The translations under genes were made by a program, and so were the position numbers. This document shows, piece after piece, positions 16,048 to 26,357 of a stretch of DNA of 45,156 nt (positions are counted from its first letter, which is position 1; each line of letters starts with the position of its first letter). This stretch comes from a virus, in the IMG/VR virus record IMGVR_UViG_3300028127_000008, positions 1-45,156 of that record. The stretch is one strand, 5' to 3'. Under the pieces are notes generated by a model. It saw only the letters and a program-made list of their open reading frames with translations. It was not told the DNA's origin and did no database searches.

Positions 16048-16317
16048 ATGAATAAATTTACAGAAAAAAGAAAAGGTATGCCTAGTGTTTATAAAGCAAC
16101 ATACGAAGAAGGATGGGAATTAAAAAACTTAGGTAATGACTATAATGAAAATTTAATGAGAAATTCATTTTCAAATTATATGTTCAGAAACGAGAGACTC
16201 TCAACCTTTTTAGATTCTTACTTAAAACCAATTATGACATTTTGGATTAATAAAGTAAAATATCTTAGAATTTATTATAACTTCGGTGTACCTAAAGATT
16301 ACCAAAAAATAAATTAA
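16048..16317 (+). CDS. Small basic/aromatic protein between gp6 and gp7-like genes, 89 aa
   Basis: Unrecognised. It is basic and rich in Tyr, Phe, Asn and Lys, with a mostly helical look (NENLMRNSFSNYMFRNERLS, TFLDSYLKPIMTFWINKVKY). No confident transmembrane segment: the most hydrophobic stretch, around PIMTFWINKV, is too short. The gene is spaced 1 nt from both neighbours, so it is part of the wedge operon. A role as a small wedge component or assembly factor follows from context only. Confidence 0.65.
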   Translation: MNKFTEKRKGMPSVYKATYEEGWELKNLGNDYNENLMRNSFSNYMFRNERLSTFLDSYLKPIMTFWINKVKYLRIYYNFGVPKDYQKIN

Positions 16318-16318
16318 G

Positions 16319-19300
16319 ATGGCTAACAATTGGCAACATTTAAATTTCTTTGACAAGAACGGTAAGTATTACAATTTTGATTATGATACTTCTGCTGATA
16401 AGTGGTCAGGTACGGTTTACTTACCTGAAGTTTCTATCGGCCTGTTTGAAGTTGGTCAACTATTTATATTAGAGGAATTTATTGATAAAGATACGAATAT
16501 AAAAAAATTCGGTTTCCCACATGGGATAGAAGTTGTAACAGGAACTAGTGGATCTACCAATGGGATTTGTAATTGGGTTGCTGAATGGCAAACATCCGAT
16601 CCTACTGAAATATTCTTATTTCAATTTAACATGGATTTTAATAGTGGAACACAAACATCTCTAGAAATAGAACCAGATGGACCACCATTAGAAATCATAT
16701 CAGAATTAGAAATACCTTTAGACTCAGATCCTAGTGAAACGGTTAGCCCAGAAGGTTATACGATTACCAATAAGATTACATCCGAAGCTTTACAGGTTAA
16801 TTTTGCGATTAGGTCAGAATCTGAGAATACATTTAAAAGAACTTTGTTAATTAAAGATGACTGCACAGGTAATGTTATTGCTGAGATTTTAGTATGGGGA
16901 GAAACTGTTGGTGAAGATGAACGGTTAAAAGTTATGACCGAGAATATGGGTTATAATATTTTAGAGTCTGACAGTATGGTATTTAGAGATACAAATATAA
17001 AAGAGCTATTACCTGATTTTGAAACTGTGAATTTAAAGAGAAAGGAAATAATGTTAGAAGGATCTAATATTTATCCTTGGATAGGTTCGTATAAAGGTCT
17101 AATAAATGCTATTAAGTTTTTCGGATATGATACTTTGCAAGTGAAGGAGTTTTGGAAAAATGTAGATGCTAATTCCCCACAATTTGGAAAGTATATACAA
17201 AGTAATAATATTGCTTTATTTGATCCTACTGTTCAATTTAACGATAAGTCAATTACACTTCCTAATAAAAGGTTTAGAAAAACTAGTTTATTCAGTTTAG
17301 TTTATAGAATCAATGAGATTGTACCAGACAGTTATGACTCTGAAGATTTACCTTTAACTGAAGAGAATTTTGATTTTACTATTGAAGAAATTTTAATTAA
17401 GTTATTTGGATTAAAGAAAAAATTAGAAAATGAATTTTTACCACTTAATGCCAGAATAAAAGATATAACAGGTGAAGCTGATTTTTTCGGTTTATTGGAG
17501 GTTACAAATACATTAAGTAGAAATGATAAGGCAGAAATTGTAGCAGGAATAGATACTAGTTTTAAGTTGTCAACCGATGATTGTATTTATATGGAAGATC
17601 TTAGGTCTTTTAGTTCTTTTTGTGTATCATCCGAAGCTATAGTTAATCAAGCAATAGTCAATTACTGTAATGCATATATAGCACCACTAACAACAGGTAT
17701 TGGTATTGGTCGTAATTTAGTTGCAGGACCTATCACAGCCAGCACTATTTACCCACCGCCTCCAATTGGCCCAGATTTAAATGGAATTTATGGATTACCT
17801 TTTGATGGTGGTAATGCAACGATAAATGATTTGGCTGATGCGTTTCTTGCATATTTTACAAGGTACTCGCCTGATCTTAAAAAGGTTGGTGCTTGGCCTG
17901 ATGGTGAGTCATCTTATTATTTGCCAGATAAACCAGGTATTCCTGTTGGTGCTATGACAGTATTAGAAAACGATTCATTTAATAATATAACTTGGGATAA
18001 TGTAGATTCAACATGGAATCAATTAAATGATGCTAATACCTTCTTTACTTTTGATATTGACCCACAAGGTGTGAATCCTGGTGATGTATTTATTGTTAAT
18101 GATCCGGATTCAAATACAGGTGCAACATACACTGCTATGGTTGGTGACACTGATACCGATGTGGTTAATGCTTTATTTAATCAATTAAAAACTCTTAAAG
18201 TTTCATTTATTGATCCTTGGGTATATTGGGATATTAGTAAAGAGAATGTTGTAACTGGGGACGTTGTTAGAATATTTGGACAAAATGTAGATAGATTAAA
18301 AGTTTCTTGTCAATCAGCGTTTGGTTCAGAACTTCTTTTTAATCAGCAGCCTGGAGAAACTTTATTTACATGGGACGGTATTGAAAGAGGAAACTTTGAT
18401 GAAATTGAATGGACTATTTATAAGGAAGAGACCGATATATCACCATCATATTATAAGGTATTCAGAGGACCTCTATCACAATATAATAAGTTGCCAATAA
18501 TACTACCGTATGTTGGAACATATAGTGTTGAAATGAAGCTATTTGATTTATATAACAATATTTCATCTAACGTTAAACCTGATTTTATTTGTGTAGAGAG
18601 TAGAGAGGTTGAATATTCTGGGTGGTACCAATCAAGAAAGTTAAACTATAGTTGGAATAGTGAATCAAAATATATTTGGAATGATTATGGTTCATTATGG
18701 GATTTGCCAATTACACCTGAAATTACATGGGATCAAGAAACTCCAAGTTTATATGAATCTCTTGATAGGGTAAATGCAATTTTAAATAACTTCGGTTTAG
18801 GTACATCTCCAAATTTTCAACTCTTAAACTATCAAGATGACGGTAAAGCTAGTTTTTCTGGTCCATATAGATGGGATAATTTAAATAGCGGTGGCTGGGA
18901 TGACACTTATCACTTGTGGTGGGACATGACTAGTACGACTGGTGATACTCCAGCATTTTTCCAATTCAAAGAAGTTGTCCCTGAAACATATTTAAGAATA
19001 ACAGACATTCATGGAATTACCGCTGAGCATTATTTTGATTTAAGCATAACGACTTTAGCTCAAGCCGCATCCAGTTTAAATGTCAGCACAAACAAAATTA
19101 TTAATAAGTATGTTTATAATGTTGTTTATGATGCATCCAGTAATCAGAAGTTTATACAAGCAGTATGTAGATATTTTGGGGTTCATGGTGATTGGGAGTT
19201 TATTGATATGGTATATGCCAATGGTGATAGAGTATGCCCATCAGGTGTAACTGGTTCGCCTTTCCCAACAGGATTTACCGGTTGCCCTAGTTTAATTTAT

Positions 19301-19606
19301 AGAAAAGGTTTGCATAAAGCAAGCAACCCAACATGGAACACCGCTAAATTTATAAATAATGGGAAAACATTACCTAAAATGAGTTGGCTTATGTTTGTGT
19401 ATGATAAATGTAAGATTCCTGGTAAAGGTAATCCTAGATGGATAATTAAGAATACAACTAACTCTAAGATGGCTGATATATATTTTGAGAGTAAATACTT
19501 AACTTATCTGTTTAAGGAATCTGGTAAATACGAGATCACTCTTGAACTTACAGATACGAATGGGAATAAATATAAAAAGGGAAGAAATATCCTAGTAATA
19601 AAATAG
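16319..19606 (+). CDS. Giant baseplate wedge protein (gp7-like), 1095 aa
   Basis: Size and place directly after gp6 match T4 gp7, the long wedge protein spanning the baseplate edge. Residues about 205-270 contain LKVMTENMGYNILESDSMVF, then FRDTNIKELLPDFETVNLKR and WIGSYKGLINAIKFFGYDTL, which resembles tail protein I/gp7-type wedge segments. A helical stretch follows near 350-385 (IEEILIKLFGLKKKLENEFL). The C-terminal half is beta-rich with many Trp-Asp/Trp-Asn motifs (about residues 558-570, 778-800, 852-872). Segments near 735-760 and the final 35 residues (SGKYEITLELTDTNGNKYKK) look like Ig/PKD-type domains. The gp7 label is a structural and positional inference. Confidence 0.6.
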   Translation: MANNWQHLNFFDKNGKYYNFDYDTSADKWSGTVYLPEVSIGLFEVGQLFILEEFIDKDTNIKKFGFPHGIEVVTGTSGSTNGICNWVAEWQTSDPTEIFLFQFNMDFNSGTQTSLEIEPDGPPLEIISELEIPLDSDPSETVSPEGYTITNKITSEALQVNFAIRSESENTFKRTLLIKDDCTGNVIAEILVWGETVGEDERLKVMTENMGYNILESDSMVFRDTNIKELLPDFETVNLKRKEIMLEGSNIYPWIGSYKGLINAIKFFGYDTLQVKEFWKNVDANSPQFGKYIQSNNIALFDPTVQFNDKSITLPNKRFRKTSLFSLVYRINEIVPDSYDSEDLPLTEENFDFTIEEILIKLFGLKKKLENEFLPLNARIKDITGEADFFGLLEVTNTLSRNDKAEIVAGIDTSFKLSTDDCIYMEDLRSFSSFCVSSEAIVNQAIVNYCNAYIAPLTTGIGIGRNLVAGPITASTIYPPPPIGPDLNGIYGLPFDGGNATINDLADAFLAYFTRYSPDLKKVGAWPDGESSYYLPDKPGIPVGAMTVLENDSFNNITWDNVDSTWNQLNDANTFFTFDIDPQGVNPGDVFIVNDPDSNTGATYTAMVGDTDTDVVNALFNQLKTLKVSFIDPWVYWDISKENVVTGDVVRIFGQNVDRLKVSCQSAFGSELLFNQQPGETLFTWDGIERGNFDEIEWTIYKEETDISPSYYKVFRGPLSQYNKLPIILPYVGTYSVEMKLFDLYNNISSNVKPDFICVESREVEYSGWYQSRKLNYSWNSESKYIWNDYGSLWDLPITPEITWDQETPSLYESLDRVNAILNNFGLGTSPNFQLLNYQDDGKASFSGPYRWDNLNSGGWDDTYHLWWDMTSTTGDTPAFFQFKEVVPETYLRITDIHGITAEHYFDLSITTLAQAASSLNVSTNKIINKYVYNVVYDASSNQKFIQAVCRYFGVHGDWEFIDMVYANGDRVCPSGVTGSPFPTGFTGCPSLIYRKGLHKASNPTWNTAKFINNGKTLPKMSWLMFVYDKCKIPGKGNPRWIIKNTTNSKMADIYFESKYLTYLFKESGKYEITLELTDTNGNKYKKGRNILVIK

Positions 19607-19613
19607 AAAAGAA

Positions 19614-20252
19614 ATGGCAATTAGCGTAACAGAAATTCTTGGAACAGATTCATTATCCGGATCCAGGCTTGTATTGAACGATAACTTCAATATTTTGACC
19701 AGCGAAATTAATGCAATGGAGGTTTACTTTAACCCTACGGCTGGTACTATAACTAATCTTAACGATTTAAAAACAGAATCATTAAGAGTAGGTTTAAGTA
19801 CTATCTTATTAGATGTTAATGCTTCCACATTTGATGTTTTAACAAACGTCAACATGACAGGTAATCTAAACTTAAATGGTGGTGGATTATTTAGAAACGA
19901 CGTAGATCCACAAACCTTAAACGATACATTTGCAGGTGGATCACCAATCCCAATTGGGACTAGCACCGCAGTACCACCTTACACAGTAGAGCGTGTAGGA
20001 AACAGTTCAGGTACTACTGTAACCATTCAATTAAATGATGGTTCAATAGGCCAAGAAATATTCTTTGTTTATTCAGAGGCACAAACTGGTATTGTTGAAA
20101 TAGGCGGGGCTGTAAATCCTATTGTTTTAGATGGGGGTAATAAAGTTCAATTAGCTGCACAAGGACAGTCGGTCCATTTATTATGTGTTGATAATGGTAC
20201 AGGAAATGGTGACTGGTATTTAGTAGGTGGTAAATATTCTGCAATAGTTTAA
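19614..20252 (+). CDS. Beta-rich fibre/baseplate protein, 212 aa
   Basis: The first 30 residues (MAISVTEILGTDSLSGSRLV, then LNDNFNIL) match the opening of the collagen-containing fibre at 31000 position by position in character, so both may share an attachment domain. Residues 80-100 (NVNMTGNLNLNGGGLFRND) look like a fibre beta-solenoid segment. The second half is a compact beta domain (GTTVTIQLNDGSIGQEIFFV, NKVQLAAQGQSVHLLCVDN, GDWYLVGGKYSAIV), as seen in short fibre or decoration proteins. No export signal. It lies 7 nt after the gp7-like gene and probably belongs to the peripheral baseplate or a short fibre. Confidence 0.55.
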   Translation: MAISVTEILGTDSLSGSRLVLNDNFNILTSEINAMEVYFNPTAGTITNLNDLKTESLRVGLSTILLDVNASTFDVLTNVNMTGNLNLNGGGLFRNDVDPQTLNDTFAGGSPIPIGTSTAVPPYTVERVGNSSGTTVTIQLNDGSIGQEIFFVYSEAQTGIVEIGGAVNPIVLDGGNKVQLAAQGQSVHLLCVDNGTGNGDWYLVGGKYSAIV

Positions 20253-20270
20253 TAAAAAGAAAAGAGATAC

Positions 20271-22394
20271 ATGGCAACGACGCCTTTAATTAAAACACCG
20301 CAGGCTGATGGAGGTACATTTTATACCTTCTCTTCATCTGCGAGAGATCTTTCAAAGACCCTTAACAATGATCAGCTTAAGTTGGTCTTTTCTAAGTTTG
20401 TGCTTTTAAATTTACCGGACTTTGATAAATTAGACCCAAATATAACAGGCTCTCTTGATTATGCTAACTATATGCAATTTGATACTATTGATGGTATGAT
20501 TGCAAGTGGTGGCTTAAAAGGTGATCCTAATGTTAATTTTACTGAGAGTCTTCAGAATTACGCGCTGAACTTAGAAGAATTAATTATTAGTGATGCTTCT
20601 TATGATAATACTATACAGAGATCTGTTGCTGAAAGAGTATTCTTTAAGTGGTTAAAGGAGACTGGTGCTATGAGGTTCCGTGCTGCTACTACTTTAGAAA
20701 AGAACCCAGGTGTGGCAAGGCCATTATTTGTGGAAGAAGATTCTATAAGTACTGCAACGGAAGAATATAACCGAGTAGTGAAATACGTAGGTGATATTGA
20801 TATTGTAAACAATGTAGATAAAGCAGGTGAAGCTTATACAGAACTTTACATTAATGTACCAACTGAAGTAGGAGGAACTCCAACTATTCTATTTGATTCT
20901 ATATCGGATGCAAATTATCAACCTAGTTTAAAAATTCAAGGTAAAGACGAATTTATATTAGGTCGTAATGCAAGCACAATTCAACCACAAGGATTAAGCA
21001 TTAATGCATTTTATGATTACGATCAACCTTTATTAAACCCAACAGGGCCAGCTGGTTATACTGATCCTAATGCAAATTGGATGGATGAATCAACTCCGCC
21101 AACGACAATAGATTCTTATTTTACTGAACCTAATACATTTACTAATCCTACTAGTGTTTTTATACAAAAATACCCTGCTGATTATGGCAGTCCTATAGGA
21201 TATAATGGAACTGCATATATTAGATCAGAATTGGATGGTATTTCAGTTGACTTTACACCTAATGATTATGAGCAGATTATAACAGATCCTACTATTTCTA
21301 CTATTGCACAATTTAATGGAACTGATTTAGCAAGTACATTTGAATTTAATGCAGTATTGGTTTATTATGATTTAGTAGATACTAGCAATACCGCAAACAC
21401 TGTAACAAATCTTTATGGTATTTTACTTGTAGACAATGTTACCCCAACAACAGATGGTGGCTATATTCAAAGATACCCAAAATATAAACCTAATAAAGTT
21501 ACTGGGCAAAATGGAAACAGTTATGGATTTAAAATTAATTTACGATTTGATGCTTCGCCAGGATCGGCCGGCATCGACACAATTGTTAATGACTATAATA
21601 CATTTTCAATGCAGCTCTTCAGTGAAGCAACTGCACAGTTACAGGAATCGGCTAAAATATTCCAAACACAGCAATTAGAAATATCTACAATAGACCAAAA
21701 GGTTCAATCATTAGAAAATCAAATTACTAGTGTAGCGGATGTAACTTCACTTCAAGCGCAAATCACAAGTGTACAAAACCAATTGGACAATGCTAACTTG
21801 GCTTTTGCAAATGACACCGTTTTGTTAGATCTTATTGCAAAAAATTCGGATGAAATACAAGCATTGGCAAATGGCAATGTACCTATTACATTACAATACA
21901 ATACTGATGTATTAAGACAAGGTACAGGAATCATAGTAAATAATAATATACCTAATTTAGTAACCATATCATTAGCCACACAAGAATATAATTTTATGGT
22001 ACCTTTTAATACTAGTGAAGTTCAGGTCACATCTGCAAACCCATTAAATTTAAATCAGGCTATACCGAGGGTGTTTGCTCAATTAGAGACTTATACTAAC
22101 ATGCTGAGATTAGATACTGTTAATGAGGCTGGTGGAGATTTAAATATTTATATTAATGATACTGATATTCAATGGAGTACTGGACAAACATTAAGATTAA
22201 CATTTAATAATGATTTAAATATAGGATCAAGAAACATTAGAGTATGGACCGATGCATCTGACAGATTAAATACTGGAGTTTATGGTGTATCTATGGGAGT
22301 AATACCAAATGCTATTATTTCAACAAAACCCATTATTGAATTTATATGTACTGAGCAGGGTGTGTTAAGTTTTGTATATGACTGTATTAAATAA
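20271..22394 (+). CDS. Baseplate/fibre structural protein with coiled coil, 707 aa
   Basis: No family is recognised with confidence. The N-terminal 200 residues are helical and contain NNDQLKLVFSKFVLLNLPDF and RVFFKWLKETGAMRFRAATT. The middle is beta-rich and Asn/Thr/Asp-rich. Residues about 445-520 form a clear coiled coil (FQTQQLEISTIDQKVQSLEN, then SLQAQITSVQNQLDNANLAF), suggesting an oligomeric stalk. The last 180 residues are a beta domain (MVPFNTSEVQVTSANPLNLN, LRLTFNNDLNIGSRNIRVWT) ending FICTEQGVLSFVYDC. Position after the wedge genes suggests the equivalent of a peripheral baseplate protein such as gp8, gp9 or gp10, but no specific match can be claimed. Confidence 0.55.
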   Translation: MATTPLIKTPQADGGTFYTFSSSARDLSKTLNNDQLKLVFSKFVLLNLPDFDKLDPNITGSLDYANYMQFDTIDGMIASGGLKGDPNVNFTESLQNYALNLEELIISDASYDNTIQRSVAERVFFKWLKETGAMRFRAATTLEKNPGVARPLFVEEDSISTATEEYNRVVKYVGDIDIVNNVDKAGEAYTELYINVPTEVGGTPTILFDSISDANYQPSLKIQGKDEFILGRNASTIQPQGLSINAFYDYDQPLLNPTGPAGYTDPNANWMDESTPPTTIDSYFTEPNTFTNPTSVFIQKYPADYGSPIGYNGTAYIRSELDGISVDFTPNDYEQIITDPTISTIAQFNGTDLASTFEFNAVLVYYDLVDTSNTANTVTNLYGILLVDNVTPTTDGGYIQRYPKYKPNKVTGQNGNSYGFKINLRFDASPGSAGIDTIVNDYNTFSMQLFSEATAQLQESAKIFQTQQLEISTIDQKVQSLENQITSVADVTSLQAQITSVQNQLDNANLAFANDTVLLDLIAKNSDEIQALANGNVPITLQYNTDVLRQGTGIIVNNNIPNLVTISLATQEYNFMVPFNTSEVQVTSANPLNLNQAIPRVFAQLETYTNMLRLDTVNEAGGDLNIYINDTDIQWSTGQTLRLTFNNDLNIGSRNIRVWTDASDRLNTGVYGVSMGVIPNAIISTKPIIEFICTEQGVLSFVYDCIK

Positions 22395-22404
22395 ATAATA
22401 AAAG
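22389..22404 (+). promoter_or_regulatory. Possible late promoter (AAATAAATAATAAAAG)
   Basis: A weaker copy of the NAATAWATAA motif overlapping the upstream stop, 30 nt before the ATG at 22419. Confidence 0.3.
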
Positions 22405-22418
22405 AAAGAAGATAACTA

Positions 22419-25400
22419 ATGGCTGAAAATAATTCAATATCAACAATGTTACCAGAGCTTCTTAGACTTTTTAACAATTCTTTAGAGAGTTTTGAAAAGG
22501 TTAATCAAGCCATAACTTCCAGTAACGAGTCAGTTACAATTAACATTCAGAATAATGATGGTACTAATGCTAGAGTAACAATACCTAGCTTTGGGTATTT
22601 AAAAAATTCAGTAGATAGATTACAATCAAATATTGATACTATTACTAATTTAAATGGAGCTGATAGTTCTATAAGATTAGCTGATGGGACATTTAGAAAG
22701 TTGGTTTTAGCTAAACTACCTACAGAAGCACCAGACCTATCTTCTATTAATTCTATTAATACTTTTGATATTAAACCTAATTGGTTTTTTGAAGAATTAA
22801 TTAATCCATTACTTTATGTATCTTTTGATTTAACTGGCCAAGTGCCTATTGATACTGAAAGAGCTATTATACAAAGATACATTTTAAATACCAATACTCA
22901 GACTAAAATAAACTTTTTTAATAATTCATATGAAGGTAGGTCTGATATTTCATTTAACACCTTTTTACAAGATATTGTAGAAAAAAATATATCTTATGTA
23001 TTAGATGAAGCCGTTGTTGATTTACCACCGAGAGATAAAAGATACTTTGGTAACTTTAGTGTATTGAGAATATCAGACGCCACCGTTACAGAGGAAATAA
23101 ACGGTGTTAGTGTCACTTCACAAAGAAAACAATATAAACTAAATAAGATATTTTATACTGACACTGAAGCTGATTTTGATGATACTATACAGCTTGCGGT
23201 TGGTGATAGCTTAGAGGTAATTACAAATCCTATTAATACAAGATATAGAATTACTAAACTAGATTCTAGTACAAACACAGTTATTCTAGAATTAGTAGAA
23301 GGGTCTGCGCCAATAAGAATAGGTTCGGACATATTAAAAATATCCTCAGCATTAGAAGACAATATACAAGTTGATGTAACCGTTGGATTTAATGAAAGGT
23401 GTGTTACTTTTGTAAAACCTATTGACCCAGAATCAAAAATACCTTCAGTGAACTGGTCACCAGGTAGTGCATTTTACACGAACACTTTAACCACTATCAA
23501 TTCAGGTGGAGTAGAACAGACATTATCAGAATTTTACCAACAGAGTGCAATAGATTTTGGATCTATGCTTCTTTCTTTTGCAAACGATAAGATACCTACA
23601 ACAAGAGAAGGTGCTAAACCTAATCCGCCTACATTAGACGCAAGTGACTTTGGCGTCAAGTTAATAAATGGGCAGGTTAGTAATTCTCCGGCTATTATAG
23701 AACTTACCGATTTAAGTAATCAAAAAAATACAATTGAAGCTACATTAAAAGAATTAGATGGCGCTATAGTACAGAGTAGAGCAAAAATACAAACTACCAA
23801 CTATTCAACTAATGTTGAGCGAGATGCTGATAAAAATGCTGCACAAGGTTTAATAACAGAGAGATCTTCACAGGCCGAATTATATGCATCTGTAGTTAAA
23901 GAAATAGATGCAAAAGGACAAGATAATTCTGTTGCTAGTATATCACCTAAATATAGGGTAAGAGGTTTTTGGGCAATGCCTGAGGAAAGATCCACACCAG
24001 CAACTGGCCCACAAGCAGTCGTTAAATTTAAAACAAGATATCGCTATTTGTCTAGTGATGGTGCCGCTAACCCGGTAGACCAATTTACTTTTGTTGATGG
24101 ATCAGGCAAGAGCCAAGGTGCATTTTCTAATTATAATATTGTAGATAGTACCTTAAGACCTAGAGAAAAGAATCCTATCAATGGTACTTATCAATGGGTT
24201 GATATAAATGCTGATAATGCAGAAGCTGTAAATATTAATCAACTAGACATACCTATTAGAAAAGGTGAACAAGTAGAAATACAAGTTAAATCTGTCTCTG
24301 AGGCAGGATGGCCATCGAATCCATTAGAGAGTGATTGGTCAACTCCAGTTATAATTGGATTCCCTGCTGATCTTAGTTCTGATAACGCGGTAGAATCAAT
24401 TATTAATCAAAATCAACAAGATAGAGCAAAGGTTGCATTAGAGCAAGATTTAGGTGCTAAAGGAATAGATGAACATTTAAGTAGTTCGTTTACTGCAAAT
24501 GAAACTTATTTTGCTCATTCATCACCAGTAATAGCATCAGGGTTTTTATCAGAGAACCAAACCCCAATTGATTTGTTTACTAAATTAACTGAGATGCAAA
24601 ATCAATTAGATTTGTTTTCAGAAATACTAGCAAATGCAAAAGGGAACTTGGTGGTTACTTTAATTGATGATCAAGGAAATGTTACTAACCTAAAAAGAAA
24701 TTCGGTAACTAAAATATTTGCTGGTTTTTATTCACAAGAAGTATCTAATCTTGATGATCCTAGAGGTGCAATTATATCAAAAACATTCTTTATTAATTTA
24801 GCTAACAACGAACAAACAGGATTAAGAATAGTTTCTAGGATTGCTGGTAACAGAGGGAGAATGGTTAAACAATCAGAAAATCCTGGTTATACGGTGGTGG
24901 ATGTTACTTCTGGTAATACCATATTACCTGCAACATATTCATGGCTAGATAATAGCGCGGCTAATCAATCAAACAGTAGAGCTACATATTCATCAGATGA
25001 TACTGATTATAATACAATTAGAAAATACGACTTAACGCCAGAGCTTTTAACAAATCCAACAGTTGATTCTTCATGGCCTTATGGTCAAACTGTATCAACT
25101 CCGCCATTTCAATCTTCACAAAACAAAAACCAATTTATTTATAGTAGATTTAGTGATGTATCAAATGAAGGTAATTTTTATAACTACCAAAGACCTAATG
25201 ATGATTTTTACACTTTTAACTTAGATAGTATAGAAAATTTTTATGGTAGAACAAGTGATACTGGGGCGGTTGTATCTGGTGAATTTATTTGGGGTGGAGG
25301 TTTCGATAATGCTGGTGCACCTACTACAGCTACAGGATATCCACTAGGGGATCCTAATACATTAGAACTTCATACATCTCACCCATATTTAACTAGTTAT

Positions 25401-26303
25401 GCTACATACAAAAAGGCATATGAGAATACTACTGGTGATACAGTAACATTACCACTTGATGCAACGGGTGGGGTTGATTGTACTAATAGTGGAAATGGTA
25501 CTGCGGATGTTTTATTTAGACATTCTAGATTTATACCTTTACAATCGGATCAAGATAAAGGTAAACAGCAAGCAATTTATTTAAATGAAAATATTAATGA
25601 TCTACAAGCACTAGGAACAACAGGGTTACTAAGTGGTGCAGCCTTTACCTCTACTGGTCAAACGATTCAAGCTAGCCCGTCATTATATAATACTACTTTA
25701 GTAGAATTGCAGTCTGTTAATGGTGGTAAAGGTTATAGCAGAAATACTAAAACTTCCTTTGAAAATTTTGACCAATACTTATTAGGTGAACAGACTTGCG
25801 GTTCATATTTATTTATGTCTTCTGATGATCACCAAAATATTCAAGTTAGTGGAGATTCTATACAGTCACAAAGAATAATACAGTTTGGGCAACAGAATTC
25901 TATAAATATACCTTTGGTGTTTCAATATAGAATGACTGATTATTTCGGTACTGGTTCTGGTGCCGCTGGTGGGCTAGGTAATATTGGAGGTGATTCGTCT
26001 GGTGCAACAGTAAACGTCACGTATGCTAAGAAAGTAGGATTTGATATATTTCCTAATAACACAGATGTATATCAATATGACATTGAGGTATTTTCTAAAT
26101 ATAGATCTGATAATCTTAATATTGATGTATTCCCTACACAAACAGTTACAAAAGGTCTAAACGACCTAGAAAAGGTATTAACTAAATTAAGTCCATCAGT
26201 TACTGCTACAAGAGTAAATGAAATTGTTAGAACAGGTGGAGTCAACTCCCGTGGATCTGGTGGAGTTGATCGAGGTTTTGTTAGTGTTGATGCTAATATT
26301 TAA
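22419..26303 (+). CDS. Large baseplate/tail structural protein, 1294 aa
   Basis: I do not recognise a named family. The N-terminal 80 residues are helical (MLPELLRLFNNSLESFEKVN, FGYLKNSVDRLQSNIDTITN). Residues 80-420 are mixed beta. Around 427-503 there is a helical coiled-coil stretch (NTIEATLKELDGAIVQSRAK, LITERSSQAELYASVVKEID). Residues about 508-645 look like fibronectin-type or Ig-like modules (YRVRGFWAMPEERSTPATGP, GEQVEIQVKSVSEAGWPSNP). A second helical hairpin follows near 720-745 (LFTKLTEMQNQLDLFSEILA), and then a long Asn/Ser/Gly-rich beta region. This multidomain build suits a wedge-periphery or fibre-network protein. Unknown beyond that. Confidence 0.55.
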   Translation: MAENNSISTMLPELLRLFNNSLESFEKVNQAITSSNESVTINIQNNDGTNARVTIPSFGYLKNSVDRLQSNIDTITNLNGADSSIRLADGTFRKLVLAKLPTEAPDLSSINSINTFDIKPNWFFEELINPLLYVSFDLTGQVPIDTERAIIQRYILNTNTQTKINFFNNSYEGRSDISFNTFLQDIVEKNISYVLDEAVVDLPPRDKRYFGNFSVLRISDATVTEEINGVSVTSQRKQYKLNKIFYTDTEADFDDTIQLAVGDSLEVITNPINTRYRITKLDSSTNTVILELVEGSAPIRIGSDILKISSALEDNIQVDVTVGFNERCVTFVKPIDPESKIPSVNWSPGSAFYTNTLTTINSGGVEQTLSEFYQQSAIDFGSMLLSFANDKIPTTREGAKPNPPTLDASDFGVKLINGQVSNSPAIIELTDLSNQKNTIEATLKELDGAIVQSRAKIQTTNYSTNVERDADKNAAQGLITERSSQAELYASVVKEIDAKGQDNSVASISPKYRVRGFWAMPEERSTPATGPQAVVKFKTRYRYLSSDGAANPVDQFTFVDGSGKSQGAFSNYNIVDSTLRPREKNPINGTYQWVDINADNAEAVNINQLDIPIRKGEQVEIQVKSVSEAGWPSNPLESDWSTPVIIGFPADLSSDNAVESIINQNQQDRAKVALEQDLGAKGIDEHLSSSFTANETYFAHSSPVIASGFLSENQTPIDLFTKLTEMQNQLDLFSEILANAKGNLVVTLIDDQGNVTNLKRNSVTKIFAGFYSQEVSNLDDPRGAIISKTFFINLANNEQTGLRIVSRIAGNRGRMVKQSENPGYTVVDVTSGNTILPATYSWLDNSAANQSNSRATYSSDDTDYNTIRKYDLTPELLTNPTVDSSWPYGQTVSTPPFQSSQNKNQFIYSRFSDVSNEGNFYNYQRPNDDFYTFNLDSIENFYGRTSDTGAVVSGEFIWGGGFDNAGAPTTATGYPLGDPNTLELHTSHPYLTSYATYKKAYENTTGDTVTLPLDATGGVDCTNSGNGTADVLFRHSRFIPLQSDQDKGKQQAIYLNENINDLQALGTTGLLSGAAFTSTGQTIQASPSLYNTTLVELQSVNGGKGYSRNTKTSFENFDQYLLGEQTCGSYLFMSSDDHQNIQVSGDSIQSQRIIQFGQQNSINIPLVFQYRMTDYFGTGSGAAGGLGNIGGDSSGATVNVTYAKKVGFDIFPNNTDVYQYDIEVFSKYRSDNLNIDVFPTQTVTKGLNDLEKVLTKLSPSVTATRVNEIVRTGGVNSRGSGGVDRGFVSVDANI

Positions 26304-26310
26304 GCATTTA

Positions 26311-26355
26311 AATTTTCACAACCTTCATGGTGAATAAATAAAAAAAGTGAAAATT
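26311..26355 (+). promoter_or_regulatory. 9-bp inverted repeat before the 1544-aa gene
   Basis: AATTTTCAC (26311-26319) and GTGAAAATT (26347-26355) are perfect inverted copies separated by 27 nt that include the GAATAAATAA motif. The right arm ends 2 nt before the ATG at 26358, so pairing in RNA would bury the start region. It could be an operator, an mRNA hairpin or both. Confidence 0.4.
26332..26346 (+). promoter_or_regulatory. Candidate late promoter (GAATAAATAAAAAAA)
   Basis: It starts exactly 26 nt before the ATG at 26358 and repeats the sequence found at 7637. It lies in the loop of the surrounding inverted repeat. Confidence 0.5.
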
Positions 26356-26357
26356 AA

